This document shows, piece after piece, positions 44,723 to 51,055 of a stretch of 64,000 nt of DNA. Where the stretch lies: contig CAJTQL010000007.1 in the NCBI GenBank assembly GCA_910578285.1, positions 34,204 through 98,203 on the forward strand. The letters are read 5' to 3'. Source of the stretch: an uncultured Helicobacteraceae bacterium. GTDB taxonomy: Bacteria > Campylobacterota > Campylobacteria > Campylobacterales > Helicobacteraceae. The stretch's first letter is position 1. Each line of letters begins with the position of its first letter. The position numbers were made by a program, and so were the translations under genes. A model generated the notes under the pieces. It was not told where the DNA came from. It saw nothing but the letters and a program-made list of their open reading frames with translations, and searched no databases.

Positions 44723-44830
44723 GGATTGAAGCTTACTCCAGCAGGCATGCTTTAAGAAGTAGCATTTGCTCCTGCGAAAATGGGAGCACAAGTAGTGCGT
44801 GGCAGAGTTGAGCGTTCAATACGATATTAG
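44723..44830 (+). pseudogene. Remnant of a peptide-precursor C terminus, copy 1
   Basis: Reading from 44723 gives G-L-K-L-T-P-A-G-M-L, an in-frame TAA, then E-V-A-F-A-P-A-K-M-G-A-Q-V-V followed by R-G-R-V-E-R-S-I-R-Y and TAG. The pattern M-G-x-Q-x-x-R-x-x-x-x-x-R resembles the end of precursors 1 and 2 (M-G-G-Q-M-I-R-A...N-R-V-D-R-Y). Signal, leader and most of the core are gone, and the intact cassette promoter sits just upstream. It is a deleted peptide gene left between its promoter and its immunity-like neighbour. Confidence 0.6.
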
Positions 44831-44857
44831 CATCAACATCACGATGAAGGGATAACC

Positions 44858-45133
44858 ATGAGAGAGGGAATTTTGCGAGGGATTTTCTACTGCATTATTC
44901 TTGCCAATGTGGCATTGATAATTCTCTCATTGGTTTGCTATGGAATACCCACCGATAAGTGGTTATTTATGTTAGCAACACCCATTCTTGTAAGTATCGT
45001 AACAGTGTGCTATACAGAAAAGACATTGCATCGTTTTTCTCTAGTTAGAATCTTGCAATTTGACAACAAAGAATGCGTCAAATGGTGGCTAGGTATTCTT
45101 GGAGTATCTACAATTCCTATGATTGTTCTATAA
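44858..45133 (+). CDS. Small multi-span membrane protein, immunity-like (MREGIL family) a
   Basis: A 91-residue protein: M-R-E-G-I-L-R-G-I-F-Y at the N terminus, hydrophobic segments about 8-27, 35-53 and 74-90, and a Lys/Arg/His-rich loop around 55-65. The paralogue at 46912 shares the first ~25 residues almost exactly and then diverges. It follows peptide remnant 1 and was probably that peptide's immunity gene. RBS AAGGGAT is present. Confidence 0.6.
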   Translation: MREGILRGIFYCIILANVALIILSLVCYGIPTDKWLFMLATPILVSIVTVCYTEKTLHRFSLVRILQFDNKECVKWWLGILGVSTIPMIVL

Positions 45134-45148
45134 TTATTGAGGTTCTAA

Positions 45149-45460
45149 ATGGCTCTTAAAACTTCTACCACGTCTTCTTTCAGACATAAGGTAGCCTTTT
45201 ATGTAGGGAATTGTCTCGCTCTAATTGCGATTGCCAACTCTCTTATCTTTTTTGAGACTAAGTGGTGGCAGCTTGTTGGCATGATAGGCATTGCTCTTTT
45301 GCATACCGCTTTGTTGATGTGTTATCGCTGTAAATATTGCTATGACCTTTTAAAAACTCAAACAAATAAGAGTTATTTTTTGAGATTTTATCTTGGCGTA
45401 GAGGAACTTTGCCTGATTGCTTTTTGTTTTTTCTGCCCAATTTTTATTGAGTATTCATAA
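45149..45460 (+). CDS. Small multi-span membrane protein, immunity-like (CFFCPIF family) b
   Basis: This 103-residue protein has hydrophobic segments at about 14-34, 40-60 and 85-100. It contains the motif W-W-Q-L-V-G-M-I (shared with the genes at 46402 and 47200), a C-R-C-K-Y-C-Like cysteine loop in the middle and C-F-F-C-P-I-F at the end. It is closely related to the gene at 47200 as part of the tandem duplication. An immunity function is inferred from context. Confidence 0.62.
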   Translation: MALKTSTTSSFRHKVAFYVGNCLALIAIANSLIFFETKWWQLVGMIGIALLHTALLMCYRCKYCYDLLKTQTNKSYFLRFYLGVEELCLIAFCFFCPIFIEYS

Positions 45461-45490
45461 ATTTTACATAATTAAAAGGAAAACATAGTA

Positions 45491-45857
45491 ATGAAAGAGT
45501 TAACCCCAAAAGAGCAAATGGATAAATATCTTGAAAATGGGCAGATAGAGGCTAGAAATCAGATATACAGAAATAAATCCGCACGATTTATCCTTAGGAT
45601 TCTTATTGCTATATCACTATGTCTTAACCTTGCATGCTTTTCTTTCCCTAATATATCATGAGACTGATATTCTTATGCTTATTGGCATGTTAGCAATTAT
45701 TATTTTTCAAACAATGTTTTGGTTTTGTGTTTCAAAAGAAACATGTCTCTATTATTTCGATAAGGCAATTGCAAACTACTATTATCACCTTGCGCTTTGC
45801 CTTGCCTATGTTTTTTTAGAAACATTATTTATGGATATTTGCCCTGTCTATTTTTAA
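45491..45857 (+). pseudogene. Frameshifted immunity-like membrane protein (ICPVYF family) a
   Basis: An ATG at 45491 opens M-K-E-L-T-P-K-E-Q-M-D-K-Y and continues like its intact paralogue at 47550 through a first span, then hits TGA near 45661. The next frame carries on with L-I-Y-H-E-T-D-I-L-M-L-I-G-M-L and ends I-C-P-V-Y-F, matching the rest of the paralogues at 47550 and 49785. The shift lies in the pyrimidine run TTTTCTTTCCC near 45640-45652. It is either a dead gene or switchable by slippage. Confidence 0.7.
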
Positions 45858-45860
45858 GGA

Positions 45861-45886
45861 ATATCAAAGTTTCTGTGTGGTAGAAT
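45861..45886 (+). promoter_or_regulatory. Cassette promoter 2
   Basis: TATCAAAGTTT and an extended -10 TGgTAGAAT lie 26 bases before peptide gene 2. Confidence 0.6.
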
Positions 45887-45911
45887 TGCATTTCAGTCAT
45901 AAAGAGGTTTC

Positions 45912-46346
45912 ATGAAAAAGTTAGCATTGTGCTTCATCGCATTCTTGGGCATTTTTGGTTCGTCCGCGTTTGCAGACGATAGGCTCTATCGCTTTAGTGA
46001 GAGTGATATGGATATGATTTTCCACAGGGATTCTGCTCCGCTCGAGCTCGCCATGCTTTCGCCGCACGAAATGCAAACAACAGAGGGAGAGTGGTTGCCG
46101 TTTGTGGGGGCAGTTGTTGGTGGCGCAATGTATGGAATCAGGAATTTTGCCTATCAGATTATAAGAAATCAGCCATGGAGTTGGAGAGATTTTGGAGGAG
46201 CTGTTGCAATAGGAAGCGTCAAGGGTTGGCGTATGACTACTCCCGTTGGAGTCGCTGCAACGGTTCTTAATACACCTGTAATGATGAGTGGGCAAATGAT
46301 AAGGGCAAATGTTATGAATAGGGTTGATAGATATTGGGGTAGATAG
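45912..46346 (+). CDS. Bacteriocin-like secreted peptide precursor 2
   Basis: A 144-residue paralogue of precursor 1 with the same signal (1-21) and leader ending L-S-P-H-E-M-Q-T-T-E-G-E. The core starts W-L-P-F-V-G-A-V-V-G-G. It keeps the W-S-W-R-D-F-G-G-A-V helix motif (about 92-101) and ends R-V-D-R-Y-W-G-R. Differences from precursor 1 cluster in the core (about 85-105). The two are the closest pair of the island and mark the ends of the tandem duplication. Confidence 0.75.
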   Translation: MKKLALCFIAFLGIFGSSAFADDRLYRFSESDMDMIFHRDSAPLELAMLSPHEMQTTEGEWLPFVGAVVGGAMYGIRNFAYQIIRNQPWSWRDFGGAVAIGSVKGWRMTTPVGVAATVLNTPVMMSGQMIRANVMNRVDRYWGR

Positions 46347-46401
46347 TATTTCCTAAAGTCTTTATTGTTCTTTTTAATTATTTAGAATAATAATTTTATA
46401 T

Positions 46402-46686
46402 ATGAACAAGATAGACAAGATAATATTTTATATCGGAATCACTTTTCAGCCAATACTCATTGTTGCTTCGCTTATCTTTTATGAGGTCAAATGGTGGCAG
46501 CTTATGGGTATGATATTGGTGGTTTTTCTATCTACCGCCCTTTTTTTGTGCTATTGGCATGAAGACTGCTATGGCTTTTTAAGATCTCAAGATGCTAAAG
46601 ATTATTATTCAGCATTCTATGATTGGGCAGCTCTATTTTTTTTTGGGGCATTTTGTTTCTTTTGCCCTGTATTTGATGTGTGGTGA
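46402..46686 (+). CDS. Small multi-span membrane protein, immunity-like (CFFCPVF family) c
   Basis: This 94-residue protein starts M-N-K-I-D-K-I-I-F-Y, with three hydrophobic segments (about 6-27, 31-50, 74-90), W-W-Q-L-M-G-M-I and an end identical to the gene at 44332 (C-F-F-C-P-V-F-D-V-W). It directly follows peptide gene 2 by 55 bases, the same slot as its paralogue after peptide gene 1. The N-terminal halves differ more than the C termini, as expected if the variable part matches a variable peptide. Confidence 0.65.
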   Translation: MNKIDKIIFYIGITFQPILIVASLIFYEVKWWQLMGMILVVFLSTALFLCYWHEDCYGFLRSQDAKDYYSAFYDWAALFFFGAFCFFCPVFDVW

Positions 46687-46723
46687 GCAATCATATAATG
46701 CTTTCAATTTTCTATTTTTAGGA

Positions 46724-46749
46724 ATATCAAAGTTTCTGTGTGATAGAAT
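46724..46749 (+). promoter_or_regulatory. Cassette promoter in front of remnant 2
   Basis: TATCAAAGTTT and TGaTAGAAT, identical to the copy at 44671. Confidence 0.55.
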
Positions 46750-46776
46750 CGCATTTCAATTATTGGTACTTATAAA

Positions 46777-46884
46777 GGATTGAAACTTACTCCAGCAGAC
46801 ATGCTTTAAGAAGTAGCATTTGCTCCTGCGAAAATGGGAGCACAAGTAGTGCGTGGCAGAGTTGAACGTTCAATACGATATTAG
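46777..46884 (+). pseudogene. Remnant of a peptide-precursor C terminus, copy 2
   Basis: This is a near-identical duplicate of 44723-44830 (G-L-K-L-T-P-A-D-M-L, TAA, E-V-A-F-A-P-A-K-M-G..., TAG). The shared internal stop shows the decay happened before the 2 kb block was duplicated. Confidence 0.6.
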
Positions 46885-46911
46885 CATCAACATCACGATG
46901 AAAGGATAACC

Positions 46912-47190
46912 ATGAGGGAGGGAATTTTGAAAGGGATTTTATATCTCATTGTTTTTGCTAATTTGGCATTGATGACTCTCTCATTGGTTTGCTATGGAGT
47001 CTCCATAGATTATTTTCTTTTCATATTGGTAATACCCATTCTCTTTAATGCACTAATATTGTGTTATATGGAAAAGAAATGCCATCATGCTATTAAAACC
47101 CTACAACTTAGCTATAGAGATTCTTTTATGTTCTTGCTATTCATATCCTCTCTTATGTTTTTCGGCTCGTTTCCTATTATTATCCATTAA
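46912..47190 (+). CDS. Small multi-span membrane protein, immunity-like (MREGIL family) b
   Basis: A 92-residue paralogue of the gene at 44858. It has M-R-E-G-I-L-K-G-I-L-Y and the span ending L-S-L-V-C-Y-G in common, followed by a diverged second half with two further hydrophobic segments. It sits behind peptide remnant 2 in the duplicated unit. The pattern of conserved start and diverged end suggests selection on the second half or recombination. Confidence 0.6.
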   Translation: MREGILKGILYLIVFANLALMTLSLVCYGVSIDYFLFILVIPILFNALILCYMEKKCHHAIKTLQLSYRDSFMFLLFISSLMFFGSFPIIIH

Positions 47191-47199
47191 GAATCAAAA

Positions 47200-47511
47200 A
47201 TGGCTTTTAAATTTTCTTCCAAGTTTTCTTCCAGACGCAAGGGGGCTTTTTATATCGAAAATTCCATTATGCTTATCCTTATTATAAGCTCTCTGATTTT
47301 TTATGATACCCAATGGTGGCAACTTGTGGGTATGATAGCCATTAGTATTTTTAACACTATTTTATTCGTATGCTATCGTTGTAAATATTGGCAGAATCTT
47401 TTAAAGACACAGAAAAATAAGGGTTGTTTTTTAAGATTTTATGAGGGAATAGGCATGTCGTTTCTAATGACTTTTTGTTTTTTCTGCCCCATTTTTGTTG
47501 AGTATTCATAA
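47200..47511 (+). CDS. Small multi-span membrane protein, immunity-like (CFFCPIF family) d
   Basis: A 103-residue paralogue of the gene at 45149: W-W-Q-L-V-G-M-I, a C-Y-R-C-K-Y-W loop, and C-F-F-C-P-I-F-V-E-Y-S at the end. The gap to its upstream neighbour is nine bases, so the two are probably cotranslated. An immunity role is inferred from family and context. Confidence 0.62.
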   Translation: MAFKFSSKFSSRRKGAFYIENSIMLILIISSLIFYDTQWWQLVGMIAISIFNTILFVCYRCKYWQNLLKTQKNKGCFLRFYEGIGMSFLMTFCFFCPIFVEYS

Positions 47512-47549
47512 ATTTCACTTAGCATTTTATACGAAAGGAAAACATAGCA

Positions 47550-47912
47550 ATGAAAGAGTTAAATCCAAAGAAAGAAACAGACGAATATTTTGAGAAGGGG
47601 CAAAGGGAATCCAAGAATTTGCTATATAAAAATGTAGCAATGCAACGTATGCTAAAATTCGTTGCCCTTTTCTTATTGGTCTTAAACCTCTATTCCTTTG
47701 TCTTCTACCTCATAGACTATGAAGTTGATGCCTTTGTGGTTGTCGTGATGTTGGCGGTTATTATTTTTCAAAACTTATGTTGGCTCTGTGTCTTTAGAGA
47801 ATCCTGCTTCTTTTATTTCAAAAGGGCTGTGGTCAATTATTTCTATCACATCGTTCTTGCTTTCGCTTTTGCGTTGTCGCAACAGCTATTGATAGATATT
47901 TGCCCTGTATAA
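47550..47912 (+). CDS. Small membrane protein, immunity-like (ICPV family) b
   Basis: This 120-residue protein has a polar N terminus (M-K-E-L-N-P-K-K-E-T-D-E-Y-F-E-K-G-Q, about 1-35), two strong spans (about 38-60 and 66-86), an F-R-E-S-C-F-F-Y-F loop, a third hydrophobic stretch (about 95-115) and the end D-I-C-P-V. Close relatives are at 48467 and 49785, and the frameshifted one at 45491. It is the last gene before cassette promoter 3. RBS AAAGGAAA is present. Confidence 0.65.
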   Translation: MKELNPKKETDEYFEKGQRESKNLLYKNVAMQRMLKFVALFLLVLNLYSFVFYLIDYEVDAFVVVVMLAVIIFQNLCWLCVFRESCFFYFKRAVVNYFYHIVLAFAFALSQQLLIDICPV

Positions 47913-47922
47913 TTTTTAAGGA

Positions 47923-47948
47923 ATATCAAAGTTTAGCCATGATAGAAT
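47923..47948 (+). promoter_or_regulatory. Cassette promoter 3
   Basis: ATATCAAAGTTT and an extended -10 TGaTAGAAT precede peptide gene 3; GGGAGG is the RBS. Confidence 0.6.
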
Positions 47949-47975
47949 TGCATATTTTGCTTATGGGAGGTTTTC

Positions 47976-48428
47976 ATGAAAAAGTTAGCTTTGTGCTTCA
48001 TCGCATTCTTGGGCATTTTCAGTTCATCTGCATTTGCAGACGATAGGCTCTATCACTTTAGCCAAAGCGATATAGATATGATTTTCCATCGAGATTCTGC
48101 CCCGCTAGAATTCGCCATGCTTTCGCCGCATGAAATGCAAACGACAGAGGGAGAGTGGATAAATTTTGTGGCTGCGGGTATTGGTGCCGTCATAGGGGGT
48201 GCTTATAGCATTGGTCATCAGATTGCAAGCAGGAGTTGGAGCTGGAGTACTTTTGGTGGACATGTTGCAGCAGGTGCTTCAGCAGGATTCAGAGTTACTA
48301 ATCCGATTGGAGCCTTGACTGCAATAAGATATGTTCCCGTTGCTCCTGGTGCTATGCTCACTGGTGCCATAGAAAGTCGGTATTTTGGAACTAGTATGTT
48401 CATGAATAGAGGAGGACGAAGATGGTAA
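47976..48428 (+). CDS. Bacteriocin-like secreted peptide precursor 3
   Basis: A 150-residue precursor with the same signal and leader (M-L-S-P-H-E-M-Q-T-T-E-G-E-W) but a clearly different core: I-N-F-V-A-A-G-I-G-A-V-I-G-G, W-S-W-S-T-F-G-G-H-V-A-A-G, then a hydrophobic Pro/Ala/Gly segment and the end N-R-G-G-R-R-W. GxxxG motifs are again present at the start of the core. One immunity-like gene follows after 38 bases. Confidence 0.75.
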   Translation: MKKLALCFIAFLGIFSSSAFADDRLYHFSQSDIDMIFHRDSAPLEFAMLSPHEMQTTEGEWINFVAAGIGAVIGGAYSIGHQIASRSWSWSTFGGHVAAGASAGFRVTNPIGALTAIRYVPVAPGAMLTGAIESRYFGTSMFMNRGGRRW

Positions 48429-48466
48429 TAACGTTGTCTATAATGCTAAAAATATGGTAATGCAAG

Positions 48467-48826
48467 ATGGCTTCAAAAAAAGAAACAGATGAATATTTTG
48501 AGAAGGGGCAAAGGGAAACCAAAAAAATGTTGTATGAGAATGCAGCGGGACAACGTTTGTTCATGTTTCTTGCTCTTTTCTTATTGGTCTTAAACCTCTA
48601 TTCCTTTGTCTCCTACCTCATAGACTATGAAGTCGATGCCTTTGTGGTCGCTGTAATGTTGGCGATTATTGTATTTCAAAACTTATTTTGGCTCTGTGTC
48701 TTCAGAGAATCCTGCCTCTTTTATTTCAAAAGGGCTGTGGTCAATTATTTCTATAACATGTTTCTTGGTTTTGCTTTTGTGTTGTCACAAAAGCTATTAA
48801 TGGAGATTTGCCCTGCATATTCTTAA
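48467..48826 (+). CDS. Small membrane protein, immunity-like (ICPA family) c
   Basis: This 119-residue protein is very similar to the gene at 47550 (E-T-D-E-Y-F-E-K-G-Q-R-E, L-I-D-Y-E-V-D-A-F-V-V), with the end E-I-C-P-A-Y-S. Two to three spans are in the same places. It is the only gene in cassette 3 and therefore the best single candidate for a one-to-one peptide-immunity pair. Confidence 0.65.
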   Translation: MASKKETDEYFEKGQRETKKMLYENAAGQRLFMFLALFLLVLNLYSFVSYLIDYEVDAFVVAVMLAIIVFQNLFWLCVFRESCLFYFKRAVVNYFYNMFLGFAFVLSQKLLMEICPAYS

Positions 48827-48830
48827 GGAA

Positions 48831-48856
48831 TATCAAAGTTTAGCCATGTATAGAAT
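48831..48856 (+). promoter_or_regulatory. Cassette promoter 4
   Basis: TATCAAAGTTTAGCCATGTA followed by TAGAAT (48851-48856), 30 bases before peptide gene 4; AGGAGG is the RBS. Confidence 0.6.
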
Positions 48857-48886
48857 TGCGCATTTTATTTTGTAGGAGGTTTTTTG

Positions 48887-49381
48887 ATGAAGAAACTAGT
48901 ATTGTGCTTTATCGCATTCTTGGGTATTTTTGGTTCGTCCGCGTTTGCAGACGATAGGCTCTATCACTTTAGCCAAAGCGATATAGACATGATTTTCCAT
49001 CGAGATTCTGCTCCGCTCGAGCTCGCCATGCTTTCACCGTATGAAATGCAAACGACAGAGGGAGAGTGGTTGCCTTTTGTAATAGGTGGAATGATTGGCA
49101 GCGGGATAGGAAATATTGCCTATCAATGGACTTCAAGGCAAAGTTGGAGTTGGAGCTCTTTTACAGGTGCTGTAATAAAAGGAGCAGTGATGGGACCACT
49201 AGGAGGGCATATTTGGAGAACTGGAACAACTATGTATAGAACATATAGAGGATTGCCTCCTGTTGTTAGCAGACCAGCACCAATACGACAAGCAGTAACC
49301 ACAGGTGCTATACAAGGGATTACTACCTATGGTGGAACTATGGGCTATAATGCATTTCGCCATAGATATAATCATCGATAA
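48887..49381 (+). CDS. Bacteriocin-like secreted peptide precursor 4
   Basis: A 164-residue precursor, the longest of the four. Signal and leader are as in the others (L-S-P-Y-E-M-Q-T-T-E-G-E-W-L-P-F-V). The core has I-G-G-M-I-G-S-G-I-G, the shared W-S-W-S-S-F-T-G-A-V, then a new Arg/Thr/Pro/Tyr-rich second half ending R-H-R-Y-N-H-R. The ATG at 48887 is used; a TTG directly before it is ignored. Two membrane-protein genes follow. Confidence 0.75.
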   Translation: MKKLVLCFIAFLGIFGSSAFADDRLYHFSQSDIDMIFHRDSAPLELAMLSPYEMQTTEGEWLPFVIGGMIGSGIGNIAYQWTSRQSWSWSSFTGAVIKGAVMGPLGGHIWRTGTTMYRTYRGLPPVVSRPAPIRQAVTTGAIQGITTYGGTMGYNAFRHRYNHR

Positions 49382-49396
49382 TTCATAAGATGCAGT

Positions 49397-49771
49397 ATGT
49401 TTTTTGAGGGATATAAAACTGGCTGGAAGCTATTTTTTAAAGGAATATCAAGAATAAGAGTAGGCGATAAGAAGAAAAAGTTTATCCTAGTAATTCATAT
49501 TCTTTTTGCTTCTTCGCTTCTTTCTCTAATGATAATTGCCATTTATAGTTTATGGGATATTTGGGTTATATTGGGAAGTTTTATTATACTTATAATAATT
49601 TTCCCACCATTTATTGGATTTTTATATTCTCCTTTGTTTCGTAAATATTTGATGAATTCCTTTTTGTTGATTACTGCTTGTATTGTGTCCTATCTCATTA
49701 TAGATATACTTTTATTATCTATCATTTATTTATTCAGCGATATTGCAATAGAACATTTCTTTACAGATTGA
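49397..49771 (+). CDS. Multi-span membrane protein in cassette 4, family distinct from the others
   Basis: A 124-residue, very hydrophobic protein. A Lys/Arg-rich start (M-F-F-E-G-Y-K-T-G-W-K-L-F-F, then K-K-K-K near 26) precedes three or four spans (about 29-50, 53-75, 88-112). It lacks the C-P signature of the other island membrane proteins. Its position right after peptide gene 4, whose core is also the most divergent, makes it a plausible dedicated immunity protein. This is inference. Confidence 0.6.
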   Translation: MFFEGYKTGWKLFFKGISRIRVGDKKKKFILVIHILFASSLLSLMIIAIYSLWDIWVILGSFIILIIIFPPFIGFLYSPLFRKYLMNSFLLITACIVSYLIIDILLLSIIYLFSDIAIEHFFTD

Positions 49772-49784
49772 GAGGAATTGCTAG

Positions 49785-50147
49785 ATGATAACCAATAAGG
49801 AAGAAATGGACAAACACCTTGACAAAAACCAAGAACAAGCTAAAATGCAAGTTTATAACAATAAGTCTGTGCAGTTTGTATTAAAAGTTGTTATTTTTGC
49901 TTTTTTGTTGCTTGATATTATTCTATTTCTTGTTGCAATATTCTATTATAATATAGACATTTTTACCATAGCTGCCATGTTAGCAATTATTATTTTTCAA
50001 ATAATGTTTTGGCTGTGCTTTTTAAAGGAGAAATGTTTCTATTATTTCCCAAAAGCCATTGCAAATTACTACTATCAAGGCATTCTTTGGGCTATTTATC
50101 TATTTTCAGAAACCTTATTTATGGAGATTTGCCCTGTTTATTTTTAG
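49785..50147 (+). CDS. Small membrane protein, immunity-like (ICPVYF family) d
   Basis: A 120-residue member of the family at 47550/48467. It has a polar start with E-E-M-D-K-H-L-D-K-N-Q, spans at about 35-60 and 63-82, a K-E-K-C-F-Y-Y-F loop and the end E-I-C-P-V-Y-F. The second half matches the frameshifted gene at 45491 (I-A-N-Y-Y-Y). It is the last immunity-like gene before the export genes. Confidence 0.63.
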   Translation: MITNKEEMDKHLDKNQEQAKMQVYNNKSVQFVLKVVIFAFLLLDIILFLVAIFYYNIDIFTIAAMLAIIIFQIMFWLCFLKEKCFYYFPKAIANYYYQGILWAIYLFSETLFMEICPVYF

Positions 50148-50187
50148 GAAATTAATGAGTATTGATTAAATACAATAAAGGAATCCA

Positions 50188-51051
50188 ATGAAATACCTAC
50201 CTCTATTCCCCCTACTTTGCTCCTTTCTATGGGCTGATTTGCCCTTGCTTGTCGAAGATTTGGTGAGTGGAAAGGGCAAGATTCGGCTCGAAACATCGCT
50301 TGCCTACACAAACTCACATACACAAGATGTTGCGCTCGGAGAGCCGATGTTTATCCAAACAAGCAGCACATCTTTTGTCGCTGTGCCTTCAGACTTTGGG
50401 CAAAGCGAACAACAAAACGAGAATCTCATCGGCACTTTGGGTGTGCATTATGGAATCACAAATGCAGCAGATATTTATGTGCGCGGGAGTTATCTGCTAG
50501 GCTACAAACAACAAAAAGAATTAGAAACACAAAAAGCTGACTTTGAACATAAGGGCGTGGATAGTTGGGTGGGCGTGAATTATGAATTTCTCAAAGACGA
50601 TTCGATTATCGGCATTTTGGCTTATCTCGAAGCGGCAATCTATGAAAAAAATATCAACAAGCCTTCCTATTTCCATTCAGCACAAATTGGCGCAACAATC
50701 TACAAAAGCATTGACCCTGTTGTCCTCGTTCTTAATGCCGCCTATCGTCATAGCCATAAACGCAAAGATGATAATGGGCACTACACGCCGGGCGATGTGG
50801 TGCTCTTGCAGCCCAGCGTAGGCTTTGCGGCAAACGAATGGGTGACTCTTAGCTTTGGATTCCAATGGCTGCACCAACGAGCGAGTAAGCTTGAGGGCGC
50901 AAGGCAAGGGTTCCACCGCAGCCTCGCCCAGCCAACCTTTGGCGTGGGCTATGGCTTTGCGCGAGGCAATATTTTAAATCTCACCTTCAAAGCTGCCACA
51001 CAAAAAGACAGTAACAACGACATCATGCTGCATTGGGCATATACATTTTAA
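50188..51051 (+). CDS. Outer-membrane beta-barrel, transporter/FapF-like, of the peptide island
   Basis: A 287-residue protein: signal peptide 1-16 (L-W-A), a short N-terminal segment D-L-P-L-L-V-E-D-L-V, then alternating amphipathic strands (I-R-L-E-T-S-L-A-Y-T-N...) to a terminal aromatic strand H-W-A-Y-T-F whose final Phe is the usual outer-membrane insertion signal. It resembles the 'transporter' barrels (phenol-degradation MetA-like) found beside C39 peptidases, including FapF of the Pseudomonas amyloid operon. It is followed after four bases by the C39 gene. A role as exit pore for the processed peptides is inferred. Confidence 0.72.
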   Translation: MKYLPLFPLLCSFLWADLPLLVEDLVSGKGKIRLETSLAYTNSHTQDVALGEPMFIQTSSTSFVAVPSDFGQSEQQNENLIGTLGVHYGITNAADIYVRGSYLLGYKQQKELETQKADFEHKGVDSWVGVNYEFLKDDSIIGILAYLEAAIYEKNINKPSYFHSAQIGATIYKSIDPVVLVLNAAYRHSHKRKDDNGHYTPGDVVLLQPSVGFAANEWVTLSFGFQWLHQRASKLEGARQGFHRSLAQPTFGVGYGFARGNILNLTFKAATQKDSNNDIMLHWAYTF

Positions 51052-51055
51052 GTTT

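Noticed and set aside
50188..51051. Reading the barrel as a phenol-degradation protein
   Set aside because: The resemblance is only to the generic transporter-barrel fold; there is no aromatic catabolism nearby and the C39 neighbour points to export.
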